36,191 bases of DNA from Burkholderiaceae bacterium (GCA_900299025.1 OMIE01000165.1:1-36191); one strand, 5' to 3'. Shown: positions 17,869 through 26,417, numbered from the stretch's first letter. The notes: generated by a model not told the origin, from the sequence alone. Program-made: numbers and translations.

Positions 17869-18675
17869 CTACGAACTCTTCAAAGAAATTTCTGGAAACA
17901 TCGCTACACCGAAAGCATCACCGGGCGTTAGGCCGTGACCTTCGAGCGGCGGCGAGATGGCGCCAACACGACTGGCGTATCGAGCGTCATCACCAAGCCA
18001 ACGCATCGCCCAGGCGCGTCTGCGTCGACTGCTCGAGCGATTACCCGGTGCACCATGTACTGCAAGTGCATGAAAGGCGATCATATCGCCTGGCTGAAGC
18101 TCCCAGCTCAAAAACTCATGCTGATCGCGTTGCGCATCAAAATCTGGAATCGTCTCAAATCGCGGATCCTGGACCACAAAGTCTTTATCTTTTCGAAAAT
18201 ATTTAGGACTAAACCAACGTCCCCATCGATGGGATCCGCGAATATATTCAACGCACGTATCTTTCGATACCGGATCCATCGGAATCCAGAACGATACAAG
18301 TTGCTCGCCATCGACAGGATAATAAGGTTGATCATGATGCCAGGGTGTGGACTCAGCAGTTCCTGGCTCCTTCACAAGCAAATGATCGTGATACCAAAAA
18401 ACCCGTTGCGAACCCATTAACTGCGCGGCAATCGATGCCATTGGCGAGTTAAATACAAAGCCTCTACAGGCATCATGGCGTTGCCACAGTTGAAAATCGA
18501 CAAAAAATAGCCCAGGCGCACCTTGAGGGGTGTTTACCCGGGCGAGCGGCCCAGGGTTTTGCATATCCTCATCGATAGCCGCGGCGATCGCCTCTAGCCA
18601 TGTCGGCTCGATAACCTGGCGCAAGCAAATTGCACCGTCTTCTTGGTATTGTTTGACAAGCTGTGAATCAATCAT
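17869..18675 (-). CDS. Phytanoyl-CoA dioxygenase (PhyH) family Fe(II)/2-oxoglutarate oxygenase
   Basis: A 268-residue double-stranded beta-helix oxygenase. The iron ligands are His113-x-Asp115 in WHHDQPYY and His207 in LAVHGAPGN; Arg225 in RRAWAMRWLGDD is placed to hold 2-oxoglutarate. The pattern VSFWIPMDPVSKDTCVEYIRGSH is typical of bacterial PhyH proteins, many of which hydroxylate small natural products or amino-acid derivatives. A strong GGAGGAAA site precedes the ATG. It sits 16 bases after the MFS gene and two bases before the ABC exporter, so it shares their transcript. The substrate is unknown. Confidence 0.9.
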   Translation of the reverse strand: MIDSQLVKQYQEDGAICLRQVIEPTWLEAIAAAIDEDMQNPGPLARVNTPQGAPGLFFVDFQLWQRHDACRGFVFNSPMASIAAQLMGSQRVFWYHDHLLVKEPGTAESTPWHHDQPYYPVDGEQLVSFWIPMDPVSKDTCVEYIRGSHRWGRWFSPKYFRKDKDFVVQDPRFETIPDFDAQRDQHEFLSWELQPGDMIAFHALAVHGAPGNRSSSRRRRAWAMRWLGDDARYASRVGAISPPLEGHGLTPGDAFGVAMFPEISLKSS

Positions 18676-18691
18676 GCGTTTTCCTCCGGCG

Positions 18692-19945
18692 CTACATCCT
18701 AAGCGATTGACGTGGAATTTGCGAAAGCAAGCCCATTAAGCTCAAAGCCCCCAGTAAATAGATCAGGCCAAGCGCCGATGACCAGCTCCAGCCAAAAGGC
18801 TCTCGTATGAGTTCGATGAGGTCTGGCCAAAAAAAGGCGGTCATCACCACACCCAAGGTACGGCTTGTTAGGCTGGCTGCGCCAGCAACCCCTCGTTCAT
18901 GAACAGCAGACTGTCCCAGCACCCAATCGGTGTATACCATCTGAAAGAGCCCAAGGCCTATGCCTTGGAGTAATAGAGCAATCGCCAGACAGGCAGTCAT
19001 CATCGAGCGATCAAGCCTGTGCTCAGCTTCGGATTGCATACAAAGCATGGCCATCGCAAGGCCGCCGAGCGCCAGAACTGCCAGTCCAAGGCGAGAGCTA
19101 TGCTGCGAGCCATTTAATCGGATGATTCGAGGGCCAAGACTATTGCCAAGCGCCATGCCTGCTGGCCAGGCAAACAACACCATGCCAACCATGCTCGAAG
19201 TAAGCTGCATGATGTTCATCATGAAAAATGGAATCAATAACATACTTGTGAAGCCACAGCTTTGCGCCCATGCATGAAGTGCGTGCGCTTTAAGTAAGGG
19301 CGCGCGACACTGATCACGCATCGAACTTCCAAACGCAGCAAACCCAGGTGAGGATTCAGTCCTGAGCGCTTGTTTGACGTCGTGTCGAGCCAAATAAGCA
19401 GCGATTGACAGACAGAGCATAGCCATAAGCGCAGCGGGCAGACGAAACCAGAATACGCCTGCCCAACCAAGGTAATAGATCATCACCCCGCCAATCAATG
19501 GTCCTAGTGCTGCCGCCACTGAGCTTAGTGCGCCATAGCTTGCGACTGCCCGTTCCTGCTGATCGCTACCCCACAACTGCACCATCAATGCCGGCCCCAC
19601 ACTGAGCAACAAAGCCGAGGAAAGACCCTGAAGCCCTCGGCCGATAAGTAACTCGCTATAGCTTGAGGCCGCCGAACAAAAAGCATAAGCCAAAACACCT
19701 GTCCACAAGCCAAACCGAAATACCCGCAAGTAACCCTGTCGATCGCCCCAGGCGCCAAGCATCATCATCAGACAAGCATAGGTTGACACATAAACGATAA
19801 CAATCCAGCGAATCGCTGAGACCTCACTTAAGAGCGCGTGGGCAATTGCAGGGAGAGCAACATTGACAGCCGTATCGGCCGCCGGCAGGCTCGTGCCTAA
19901 GCCAATCGCTAAGACGGTGAAGCGCTGCTGCGAGCGTGACGCCAC
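18692..19945 (-). CDS. MFS drug/metabolite exporter (DHA2-like)
   Basis: A 417-residue polytopic transporter. The N-terminal DTAVNVALPAIAHAL matches the DHA family motif of helix 1, LGAWGDRQGYLRVFRFG is motif A, and GPLIGGVMIYYLGW is the antiporter motif C, so proton-coupled efflux is likely. Length and spacing favour 12 helices rather than 14. The start is GTG 19945, inside the end of the DUF423 gene, giving a 37-base overlap; no downstream start would keep helix 1 intact. The overlap implies coupled translation. The substrate is unknown. Confidence 0.85.
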   Translation of the reverse strand: MASRSQQRFTVLAIGLGTSLPAADTAVNVALPAIAHALLSEVSAIRWIVIVYVSTYACLMMMLGAWGDRQGYLRVFRFGLWTGVLAYAFCSAASSYSELLIGRGLQGLSSALLLSVGPALMVQLWGSDQQERAVASYGALSSVAAALGPLIGGVMIYYLGWAGVFWFRLPAALMAMLCLSIAAYLARHDVKQALRTESSPGFAAFGSSMRDQCRAPLLKAHALHAWAQSCGFTSMLLIPFFMMNIMQLTSSMVGMVLFAWPAGMALGNSLGPRIIRLNGSQHSSRLGLAVLALGGLAMAMLCMQSEAEHRLDRSMMTACLAIALLLQGIGLGLFQMVYTDWVLGQSAVHERGVAGAASLTSRTLGVVMTAFFWPDLIELIREPFGWSWSSALGLIYLLGALSLMGLLSQIPRQSLRM

Positions 19946-20316
19946 AGGTCAATAAGGCATAACAGTGGGCTTAGCCAGCCCGCCATAAAAAACAAGCCTC
20001 CCAAAGGAGTCAAGCGCGAAAGAAAGGAATCGGCGATCAGCAATTTGCTATAAATACTGAATGAAAAACAAAGGATCCCAAGCCCCAAGAAAAGCGATGA
20101 AAGCCCAAGCGAAGCGCATGGCTGAGCGAGCCACCATCGTGCAATCACAAGCATGAGAAGACTATGAATCAAATGCATGCGAGCAGCCATATCGAATGCC
20201 ACCTGATAGGCTTGGCTCTGATGACCAAGCGCGTGCGATGCAAGCGCTGATGCCACAACGGCAACCATCCCATTGAACAAGGCAAAAGCAATCGCAAAAA
20301 GTTTAGCTTTTTTCAT
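19909..20316 (-). CDS. DUF423 family small membrane protein
   Basis: A 135-residue inner-membrane protein with four hydrophobic helices. The pattern AVVASALASHALGHQSQAYQ, then HSLLMLV, FSFSIYSKLL and LTPLGGLFFMAGWL is the DUF423 (YwdK/YgdD-like) signature. No function is established for the family. It starts at ATG 20316, 13 bases after the PhzF-like gene, and overlaps the following MFS gene. The order PhzF-DUF423-MFS suggests one transcript but gives no biochemical hint. Confidence 0.85.
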   Translation of the reverse strand: MKKAKLFAIAFALFNGMVAVVASALASHALGHQSQAYQVAFDMAARMHLIHSLLMLVIARWWLAQPCASLGLSSLFLGLGILCFSFSIYSKLLIADSFLSRLTPLGGLFFMAGWLSPLLCLIDLWRHARSSASPS

Positions 20317-20329
20317 AGGATCGCTTCAT

Positions 20330-21283
20330 TCACAGCATCGCATCAATTTGAATGCTGCCTTGAATGATAATCGTGCTGCAACCGCCCACCCAAAGCCGAT
20401 CAGCATCATCAAGCCTCAGATCGACTAAGCCATCGCGTCCTAGCCGTTGACCCTGGCGCGCCTGATAATGCCTCGGCAAATAAGCTTTTGGTATGAGCCA
20501 TTGAGCAAGTGCTGCGTTTAGACTGCCGGTCACCGGATCTTCGTTGACCCCCAAAGCGGCAGCGAACGCACGAACCGCAATTTGAGGGATCGCATGCCGA
20601 TCGGCCTCGTTGATCGCTGGTTTTGAGCTTTTTAGCTGTGTTGTAAACAATGATGCAATACCAATTTTTCCGAGGCGCGCAAGTTTGGCATGATCAGGCT
20701 CCAAGCTCATGAGCATTTCATGAGATTTGATCCAAAACGCATACCAAATTGGACCGTTATCAAGTCTTGCCATGTCAATTAAATCACACTCATCCACACC
20801 AAGTGCTTCGCAAAAGGCAAGTTTTTTCTCTGGCTCAATAGGCTCAATGCTTAACGGGGGCGCTTCAAAGGCAAGTTCAAAACGCAAAGCAGGCTGACTG
20901 ATAGAACGCGATGCGCGTTCGCGCTTAAGCCTCACAAGACCCTTAGCACAGTCCTGCACAACAAATCCCTGGTGCTTCGCCACGCCACCCGCTGCAAGCC
21001 AGGCAGCACATGCACCAAGGGTCGGATGGCCGGCAAATGGCAGTTCGGTGGTCGGTGTAAAAATTCGAACCTTATAATCAGCCGTTGCATCGCCAGAGCG
21101 CATAAGAAATGCGGTCTCGGACAAATTGGTCCATGATGCGATCTGCTGCATATGCGCGCTCGTTAGCTCATCAGCATCATGAACAACCGCAAGTGGATTG
21201 CCTCGAAAATTCGATTCGGCGAATACATCGACCTGGCTGAAGCGAAGCGATACGTTATGCATTGCTTGGATATGTTGATTCAC
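20330..21283 (-). CDS. PhzF-family isomerase/epimerase
   Basis: A 317-residue PhzF-like protein of two related diaminopimelate-epimerase-like halves. Conserved parts are FRGNPLAVV (about 26-34), LSETAFLM with the catalytic Glu (about residue 56), and FAGHPTLGACAAW. The second half has EDPVTGSLNAALAQWL. Members are cytoplasmic and often of unknown substrate; PhzF itself isomerises a phenazine precursor. Nothing here indicates phenazine synthesis. The GTG start overlaps the stop of the PQQ dehydrogenase (GTGA); ATG 21262 is a possible alternative and would begin just before the domain. Confidence 0.9.
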   Translation of the reverse strand: MNQHIQAMHNVSLRFSQVDVFAESNFRGNPLAVVHDADELTSAHMQQIASWTNLSETAFLMRSGDATADYKVRIFTPTTELPFAGHPTLGACAAWLAAGGVAKHQGFVVQDCAKGLVRLKRERASRSISQPALRFELAFEAPPLSIEPIEPEKKLAFCEALGVDECDLIDMARLDNGPIWYAFWIKSHEMLMSLEPDHAKLARLGKIGIASLFTTQLKSSKPAINEADRHAIPQIAVRAFAAALGVNEDPVTGSLNAALAQWLIPKAYLPRHYQARQGQRLGRDGLVDLRLDDADRLWVGGCSTIIIQGSIQIDAML

Positions 21284-22449
21284 ACCGTCAAACGTAAGAC
21301 AGCGCCCCGACTTTCATCGGTAAGCATATAGATTTCTCCGCTTGGACTTTCCCTGACATCACGTACACGCGCGTTTAAATGGGTGAGCAAGCGTTGCTCG
21401 CCGACAACCCGATCACCTTGTAAGCGTAAAAACGCCAGGCACCGCTCCTTGAGTGAGCCAATTAGCATGCCACTGCGCAAGCTCTCCAGCGGACTTCGGT
21501 GGACGAAGCAAAGACCCGAAGGCGCAATGGAGGGAATCCAGTAATGCACTGGCGCCTGGACATCAGCGCGCGCAGTTCCTTCACCGATCCTAAAATTAGT
21601 AACATACTCGCGGCCATAAGTAATCACAGGCCAGCCATAGTTGCGACCGGGACGAATGATGTTGAGTTCGTCGCCACCCTGGGGTCCATGCTCATGCATC
21701 CAAAGACTTTGTTGCTGGGGATGCAAAGCCAAACCTTGAGGGTTTCGATGCCCATAGCTATAGATTTCTGCAAGTGCATCGGCTCGACCAAGAAAAGGAT
21801 TATCTTTGGGAACACTGCCATCCAAGCCAATTCGGATCACTTTGCCAAAATGGTTGTCAAGGCTTTGGGCAAGCTTAGCCTGCGAAAAGCGCTCCCCAAG
21901 CGAGGCATACAAAAAACCATCGGGACCAATGACAAGCCTGCAACCGAAATGGTGGCGCCCTGATGGATCCTGCTTTTGCGCAAAAATCATTTGCACCTGG
22001 CTCAGTGCCAAGCCTTGCAATTGAGCACGAAAAATTGCAGTTCTTGCGCCCTGGTCTGTGGTCTGTGCGAGGCTGAAAAAAATCGTTTGATCGCTTGAAA
22101 AATCACGTGATGCGATAACATCGAGCAGCCCACCTTGACCCGACGCGTGCACTGCGGGCAGGCCTTGAATCGATGTTGACATTTGAGCGGTTTGACCTTG
22201 AAAACGCAAAAGACGCATACGTCCTGGTCGTTCGGTCAAAAGTATGGAGCGGTCGGGCAGAAAACAAAGCGCCCAGGGATGCTCTAAACCCTCATACACT
22301 GGGAGTGCGCGTAAGCCAGTTTGATCCTCCAAGAAGGGGCTAAATTGAGCCTGTGTCGTCTGCGGTAAAGCCTGCCGATGCAAGAGCAGTCCTCCAGCCA
22401 CAAGACCTGTTTGTAAAGCAAAACGCCTGCTTGGATTCATAAGGGCCAT
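21280..22449 (-). CDS. PQQ-dependent aldose sugar dehydrogenase-like protein, exported
   Basis: A 389-residue six-bladed propeller protein of the soluble glucose dehydrogenase / YliI family. An N-terminal leader containing SRRFALQTGLVAGGLLL looks like a secretion signal with a twin-arginine flavour, which would place it in the periplasm. Typical motifs are HPWALCFLPDRSILLTERPG, the central HEHGPQGGDELNII and NYGWPVITYG, which form the PQQ and calcium site. It would oxidise sugars or other alcohols with PQQ. No PQQ synthesis genes are in view. It lies 17 bases downstream of NDH-2, so two entry points for respiratory electrons share a transcript. Confidence 0.9.
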   Translation of the reverse strand: MALMNPSRRFALQTGLVAGGLLLHRQALPQTTQAQFSPFLEDQTGLRALPVYEGLEHPWALCFLPDRSILLTERPGRMRLLRFQGQTAQMSTSIQGLPAVHASGQGGLLDVIASRDFSSDQTIFFSLAQTTDQGARTAIFRAQLQGLALSQVQMIFAQKQDPSGRHHFGCRLVIGPDGFLYASLGERFSQAKLAQSLDNHFGKVIRIGLDGSVPKDNPFLGRADALAEIYSYGHRNPQGLALHPQQQSLWMHEHGPQGGDELNIIRPGRNYGWPVITYGREYVTNFRIGEGTARADVQAPVHYWIPSIAPSGLCFVHRSPLESLRSGMLIGSLKERCLAFLRLQGDRVVGEQRLLTHLNARVRDVRESPSGEIYMLTDESRGAVLRLTV

Positions 22450-22466
22450 TGATCCTTGAAAAGTAC

Positions 22467-23780
22467 TTAATGCAATTTGACCCTTGGTTCGGTTCTTGAT
22501 GCGATGATCCTTCCCAAGGTAGTAAGCGCGGTTTTGGCGAAACCATGAAGCGCTAACTCGCGCATTTTATAAAGCGACAAGTACATCCAGCGCGCAAATA
22601 GCCCTTCTAACCACATATTGCCGCCAACAAAATTACCCATTAAATTGCCCACGGTCGAATACTCGCCCAGCGAAACCAAGGAGCCAAAGTCTCGATAGTG
22701 CCAGGGCTTAAGCGGTTGGTTCGCAAGCCTGCGCTGGATTTGATGCACCAGAAAACTGGCTTGTTGATGAGCCGCTTGTGCGCGCGGCGGCACGAGACTT
22801 CCCGCAGGTTTACCTAGCCAAGGGGCAGCTGCGCAATCGCCAAGCGCAAAAATCGAGGGGTCTGAGAGCGATTGCAAGCCGTCGTTAACGACAATTTGGT
22901 TGATCGCATTGCTTTGTAGACCCAATTGGCTCAAAAACTCAGGTGCCTGTACACCCGCTGCCCAAACCACCATCTCAGCAGGAATCAATCGCTCATCGCT
23001 AAGCCTGACCGCTCGCGGCAGGATTTCGGCAACCCGAGCCCTTAAATGCACTTCCACATCAAGGCCTTGCAATAAGCGCATCGCTTTGGCCGATAAGCGC
23101 TCGGGCAAGGCGGGCAAGATGCGATCGGACGCCTCGATTAAATGAATACGGATATGTTTGTCTGGATCAATGTTATCAAGACTAAATGAAACGAGTGCCC
23201 GGGTTGCGTTGTGAAGCTCGGCGGCAAGCTCAACGCCTGTCGCACCTGCACCGACGATGGCCACTTGTAATTGATCGGGGCCCAAGGCCTCGGGCTGGGC
23301 ATGGGCGCGCAAAAAAGCATTAACAAGACGTCGATGAAATCGATCGGCTTCTTCGGTGCTCTCAAGTGCAACCGCATGCTCGGCAACGCCAGGCGTGCCG
23401 AAATCGTTGGTACGGCTGCCCACTGCAAGCACAAGTACGTCATAAGGAATAGATCGCTGAGGTACGATCATCTCACCTTGCTCATCGTGCACAGGCGCAA
23501 CGACAATATGTTTTGCCTCGCGATCGATACCTCGCATTTCACCCATGCGATATCGAAATCCGTGCCAATGTGATTGCGCGAGATAATCGAGCTCATGCAC
23601 ATCAAGGTCCATCGTGCCCGCCGCTAATTCATGCAGGTGCGGCTTCCAAAAGTGGGTTCTGCCACGTTCAACCAAGGTAACCGAAGCACGCCCTCTGCGG
23701 CCCAAGCTATCGCCAAGCCTTGTAACAAGCTCAAGACCCCCTGCGCCACCACCGACCACAACGATGTTTGGTATCGACAT
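22467..23780 (-). CDS. ndh: Type II NADH:quinone oxidoreductase
   Basis: A 437-residue flavoprotein. The FAD loop GGGAGG is at 9-14, the NADH loop GAGATG lies in VAIVGAGATGVELAAEL near residue 178, and FALGDCAAAPW is the second FAD motif. The C-terminal region from MWLEGLFARWMYLSLYKM is amphipathic and is expected to bind the membrane, as in NDH-2 enzymes. It passes electrons from NADH to quinone without pumping protons. A GGAG site precedes the ATG. It is the first gene of the seven-gene minus-strand run and is divergent from the broken MOSC gene; the promoter must lie in the repeat-bearing gap from 23781. Confidence 0.88.
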   Translation of the reverse strand: MSIPNIVVVGGGAGGLELVTRLGDSLGRRGRASVTLVERGRTHFWKPHLHELAAGTMDLDVHELDYLAQSHWHGFRYRMGEMRGIDREAKHIVVAPVHDEQGEMIVPQRSIPYDVLVLAVGSRTNDFGTPGVAEHAVALESTEEADRFHRRLVNAFLRAHAQPEALGPDQLQVAIVGAGATGVELAAELHNATRALVSFSLDNIDPDKHIRIHLIEASDRILPALPERLSAKAMRLLQGLDVEVHLRARVAEILPRAVRLSDERLIPAEMVVWAAGVQAPEFLSQLGLQSNAINQIVVNDGLQSLSDPSIFALGDCAAAPWLGKPAGSLVPPRAQAAHQQASFLVHQIQRRLANQPLKPWHYRDFGSLVSLGEYSTVGNLMGNFVGGNMWLEGLFARWMYLSLYKMRELALHGFAKTALTTLGRIIASRTEPRVKLH

Positions 23781-23851
23781 TCCTGCACTCCGTAAGCATG
23801 CCCGACTGAAGGCGTGTTTAACTTATACATCAGAGAAGCAGCAGAACCTGA

Positions 23852-23871
23852 ACAAATGAGTCCCCATTTGT
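23852..23871. promoter_or_regulatory. Perfect 7-bp inverted repeat upstream of ndh
   Basis: ACAAATG (23852-23858) and CATTTGT (23865-23871) are exact inverted copies around a six-base spacer, about 70 bases upstream of the NDH-2 start and before the MOSC region. The placement in a divergent gap fits a regulator-binding site. The rest of 23781-23915 holds no gene that I can support. Confidence 0.35.
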
Positions 23872-23936
23872 AAGGCACTCCGATATGCTTACTCATTCCC
23901 ACTTCCAGACAAACCATGCATGACCTAAGCCGCGGA

Positions 23937-24044
23937 TCAGATCCCAATTCCAAATCAGATCTTTATCCCGCATCTGATCGCTGTCCCGCATCTGATCGCT
24001 GTCTTGAATCTGATCCACGTCCCGAGTCAATACCGCGTCCCGAC
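23937..24044 (+). repeat. Degenerate 18-bp tandem repeat, six units, in frame with the MOSC remnant
   Basis: Six 18-base units; the second to fourth share ATCTGATCGC or close variants. Read in the MOSC frame, they give the six-residue repeats SDPNSK, SDLYPA, SDRCPA, SDRCLE, SDPRPE and SIPRPD. The frame is open from ATG 23916 through to the MOSC-like sequence, so the repeats might encode a low-complexity extension. Equally, the tract may be an intergenic minisatellite that happens to be open. The 309-base stretch 23781-24089 contains this, the inverted repeat at 23852, and no recognisable gene. Confidence 0.7.
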
Positions 24045-24089
24045 CAAGGTACTCGACAAAGCGAGTCCTCACCCACGCCTTCGCCGCGA

Positions 24090-24671
24090 TTGCTCGCGAT
24101 TTGCGCAGGAAAGGTAAAGCCTTATCGCCATCTTAAAAGTGCGATGATTTAGAGCGTTATAGGAAGCATCGAATCTCCAACGCACGTTGCGCTTGGTCGA
24201 TTAGGGCTTTCAGGCGATGAGCAAGCCGAAGTCGGATTGCATGGAGGTCTTGATCAAGCGGTCTACATGTATCCGGTTGAGCACATGGCATTCTGGCAGG
24301 AACAACGTGGCCTGCTGGGGATGAACGAGGCGATGTCCTATGGCTTTGTGGGGGAAAACCTAAGTGTTGAAGGCTTACTTGAAGACGATGTGTCAGTCGG
24401 CGATCGACTAAGCATCGGCGACGTATTACTACAAGTCACAGGACCACGAATTCCTTGCGTCAAATTCAACTGGCGTATGGGCTATGCCAAAGCGTCTAAG
24501 CACATGATCCAAAGTGGCCGCTGCGGATGGTACTGCTCGGTCTTGCAAACCGGTGCGCTTGTGCCAGGCGCAAGCATTCACCTGCTGCCTGGCCGAAAAC
24601 TCATGAGCATTGCAGATCAGTTACGCCTGCAACAAAAACATATCGATCGCCAACTCGAACTTTTTCAATGA
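24090..24671 (+). pseudogene. MOSC-domain protein (YiiM-like) interrupted by an in-frame TAG
   Basis: MOSC proteins carry sulfur or reduce N-hydroxylated compounds with a molybdenum cofactor. The domain begins LLAICAGKVKPY (from TTG 24090) and continues SVIGSIESP, LGRLGLSGDEQAE, LHGGLDQAVYMYPVEHMAFW and the conserved Cys in GPRIPCVKFNWRMG. All of it is in one frame, but TAG at 24150-24152 separates the first ~20 residues from the rest. After the stop, no ATG, GTG or TTG occurs before TTG 24237, which would lose the GLSGDEQ motif. I therefore call it a disrupted gene; readthrough or a base error is possible. The original start is also unclear, since the same frame is open back to ATG 23916. 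Confidence 0.7.
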
Positions 24672-24682
24672 AGCAGGGTTTC

Positions 24683-25708
24683 TTAAGCCGAAACTTTTCC
24701 TGGCTCGCCATCCGAGGCTAATAAAACTGATTCATAAGCCGAGAGCGATGGCGCACCGCCAGTATGGATAAACAAGACCTTGTCCTTGGGCCCGAAATAA
24801 GAGGATCGCGCCAATCCGATCATCCCAGCAACGACCTTACCGGTGTAAACAGGATCGAGCAGTATCGCCTCGGTTCGTGCCATAAGCTTGACCGCTTCGA
24901 TCATCATGGGATTAGGCAGCGAGTATTTTGGTTGCCAATAACCTCCGATTGACTTGACCTTGTCACGAGGAATCTCAAAGCCGCCAAGCAATGAGGCAAC
25001 AGCACAGGCTTCTTTGTAAACCAAGGGCTCTTGTTGCTCGGGATCCCGGCTGACTCCAACCCCTGTAATCGGTATATCGATATGATTACCAACAAAACCT
25101 GCGACCAGGCCGCCATGGGTCCCCGAACTTCCCGACCCGACGATCACATGATCAAAGCGCAAACCCATGTCAAAGCATTGTTGTTGTAACTCCTGGGCGC
25201 AGGCAACATAGCCAAGCCCACCGAGTGCATTGGATCCACCGCCCGGAATGATATAGGGCCGCTTGCCTTTTGCCTTTAAATCTGAGGCTAAGGACTCCAT
25301 CGCTGCACCCATATCGGTGCCAGCGGGCACGACAGTGATCGAATCGATACCCATGAGGCGAAAAAGAAAGTGGTTACCACTTGCCTCAGGGTGGTAGCTA
25401 TTGGGGACCCTTTCCTCGATGACCACATGACACTCAAGGCCCTCTTTGACCGCAGCAGCGAGGGTGATTCGACAATGATTGGACTGCGGCGCACCGCAAG
25501 TGATCAAACAATCAGCACCCTTTGCAAGCGCATCGGCCGCCAAAAACTCAAGCTTGCGGGTCTTGTTGCCACCAGGTGCTAGCCCCAACATGTCATCGCG
25601 CTTAACCCAGAACTCAGGCCCACCCAGCGCAGCGCTAAAACGCGGCATGGCTTCAATCGGCGAAGGTCCTTGCGTATATGGGCGGCGAGCAAATCGGCTT
25701 AAGTCCAT
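24683..25708 (-). CDS. D-cysteine desulfhydrase / cysteate sulfo-lyase-like PLP enzyme
   Basis: A 341-residue fold-type II PLP enzyme of the ACC deaminase / D-cysteine desulfhydrase group. The probable PLP lysine is Lys49 in GGNKTRKLE, followed by QSNHCR (75-80) where Ser/Asn contact the substrate. The glycine-rich PLP-phosphate loop reads GSGSSGTHGG. The SNH and GSSGTHGG forms favour D-cysteine desulfhydrase or L-cysteate sulfo-lyase over true ACC deaminase. I placed the start at ATG 25708, preceded by an AGGGGA site; the frame is open to 25891 but that leader has no domain content. It would release pyruvate, ammonia and sulfide or sulfite. It is tail to tail with the MOSC remnant. Confidence 0.87.
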   Translation of the reverse strand: MDLSRFARRPYTQGPSPIEAMPRFSAALGGPEFWVKRDDMLGLAPGGNKTRKLEFLAADALAKGADCLITCGAPQSNHCRITLAAAVKEGLECHVVIEERVPNSYHPEASGNHFLFRLMGIDSITVVPAGTDMGAAMESLASDLKAKGKRPYIIPGGGSNALGGLGYVACAQELQQQCFDMGLRFDHVIVGSGSSGTHGGLVAGFVGNHIDIPITGVGVSRDPEQQEPLVYKEACAVASLLGGFEIPRDKVKSIGGYWQPKYSLPNPMMIEAVKLMARTEAILLDPVYTGKVVAGMIGLARSSYFGPKDKVLFIHTGGAPSLSAYESVLLASDGEPGKVSA

Positions 25709-25781
25709 CAAAATCCCCTGTAAAAGTCGGTCATCTGCTATCTTAGACCTGTGTGGCCAACCTAATTTCCGATTCTTTGCT

Positions 25782-26369
25782 ATGAAACACTGCCCCGACT
25801 TAACACCCTTGGAAGATCCTTCGTACAGAAAAATGCGCTTGGTTGCCAAGTTGAGCGCCATGAGCCTGGTATTTGTGACAAGCGCCAGCATGGCTCAGCC
25901 GAAATCGGAACCAAAAATTGAAAATGCTGATGCAATGAAGGGTGCCACTGCCGCGATGAACACCATGGAGTTCAAGCGCGCCATCGATACCCTCAAGCCA
26001 CTCGCTGACAAGGGCGATGCCAATGCCCAGTTCAATTTGGGTGCTATTTACGCCAACGGCAGAGGAGTTCCTGCTAACCCTAAAGAGGCGGTTCGCTTGT
26101 ATCGCCTCGCTGTGGCGAAGGGTCATTTGGGCGCCATGAATAACCTTGCCTTCATGCTTAAAACAGGCAGCGGTACTGATAAAAATGAGCGTGAGGCTTT
26201 GAGTTTGTACGAAAAAATTATGGCTTCAGATCGCGATGATCCCGGAGCAAAGGCCATGAAAAATATCGCTGCCAAAAATATAGAATCGATCAAGGGTTGC
26301 TTGGCACTCCCAAATGGCTGCGAGTCACTTCCAGCCACCGAGCGCGGCACAAGACGCCAGACTGACTAA
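25782..26369 (+). CDS. Exported Sel1/TPR-like repeat protein
   Basis: About 195 residues. A signal peptide (MRLVAKLSAMSLVFVTSASMAQ) begins at the internal ATG 25833, which may be the true start; ATG 25782 is 17 codons upstream and gives a longer n-region. The mature protein has helical repeats in the Sel1 style: DANAQFNLGAIYANGRGVPANPKEAVRLYRLAV is one full unit (split here by the helix turn), followed by HLGAMNNLAFMLKTGSGTDKNEREALSLYEKI. Two cysteines sit in the C-terminal tail (GCLALPNGCES). Such proteins mediate periplasmic protein contacts. It is divergent from the desulfhydrase and convergent with asparaginase. Neither start has a good binding site. Confidence 0.8.
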   Translation: MKHCPDLTPLEDPSYRKMRLVAKLSAMSLVFVTSASMAQPKSEPKIENADAMKGATAAMNTMEFKRAIDTLKPLADKGDANAQFNLGAIYANGRGVPANPKEAVRLYRLAVAKGHLGAMNNLAFMLKTGSGTDKNEREALSLYEKIMASDRDDPGAKAMKNIAAKNIESIKGCLALPNGCESLPATERGTRRQTD

Positions 26370-26386
26370 TCCTTTGCGGCCTGAGC

Positions 26387-26417
26387 GATCGTTTAGCGAA
26401 GGATCGTCTAAATGATC
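26387..26417. terminator. Hairpin between convergent genes, possible bidirectional terminator
   Basis: GATCGTTTAG (26387-26396) pairs with CTAAATGATC (26408-26417) over ten positions with one G-U wobble and an eleven-base loop. It lies 18 bases after the Sel1 stop and about 30 bases past the asparaginase stop. No T-tract follows on either strand, so termination strength is doubtful. Confidence 0.4.

Noticed and set aside
23937-24044. CRISPR array
   Set aside because: Units are contiguous 18-mers without spacers and no cas genes are present.
23916-24152. Independent 78-residue gene with SDxxPx repeats
   Set aside because: Its last ~20 residues are the beginning of the MOSC domain, so it is better read as repeat tract plus the broken MOSC gene.
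24237-24671. Intact short MOSC gene from TTG 24237
   Set aside because: This start removes the conserved GRLGLSGDEQAE segment that lies in frame just upstream.
25709-25891. N-terminal extension of the D-cysteine desulfhydrase-like protein
   Set aside because: The 61 extra residues show no domain, overlap the divergent Sel1 gene start, and an AGGGGA site precedes ATG 25708.
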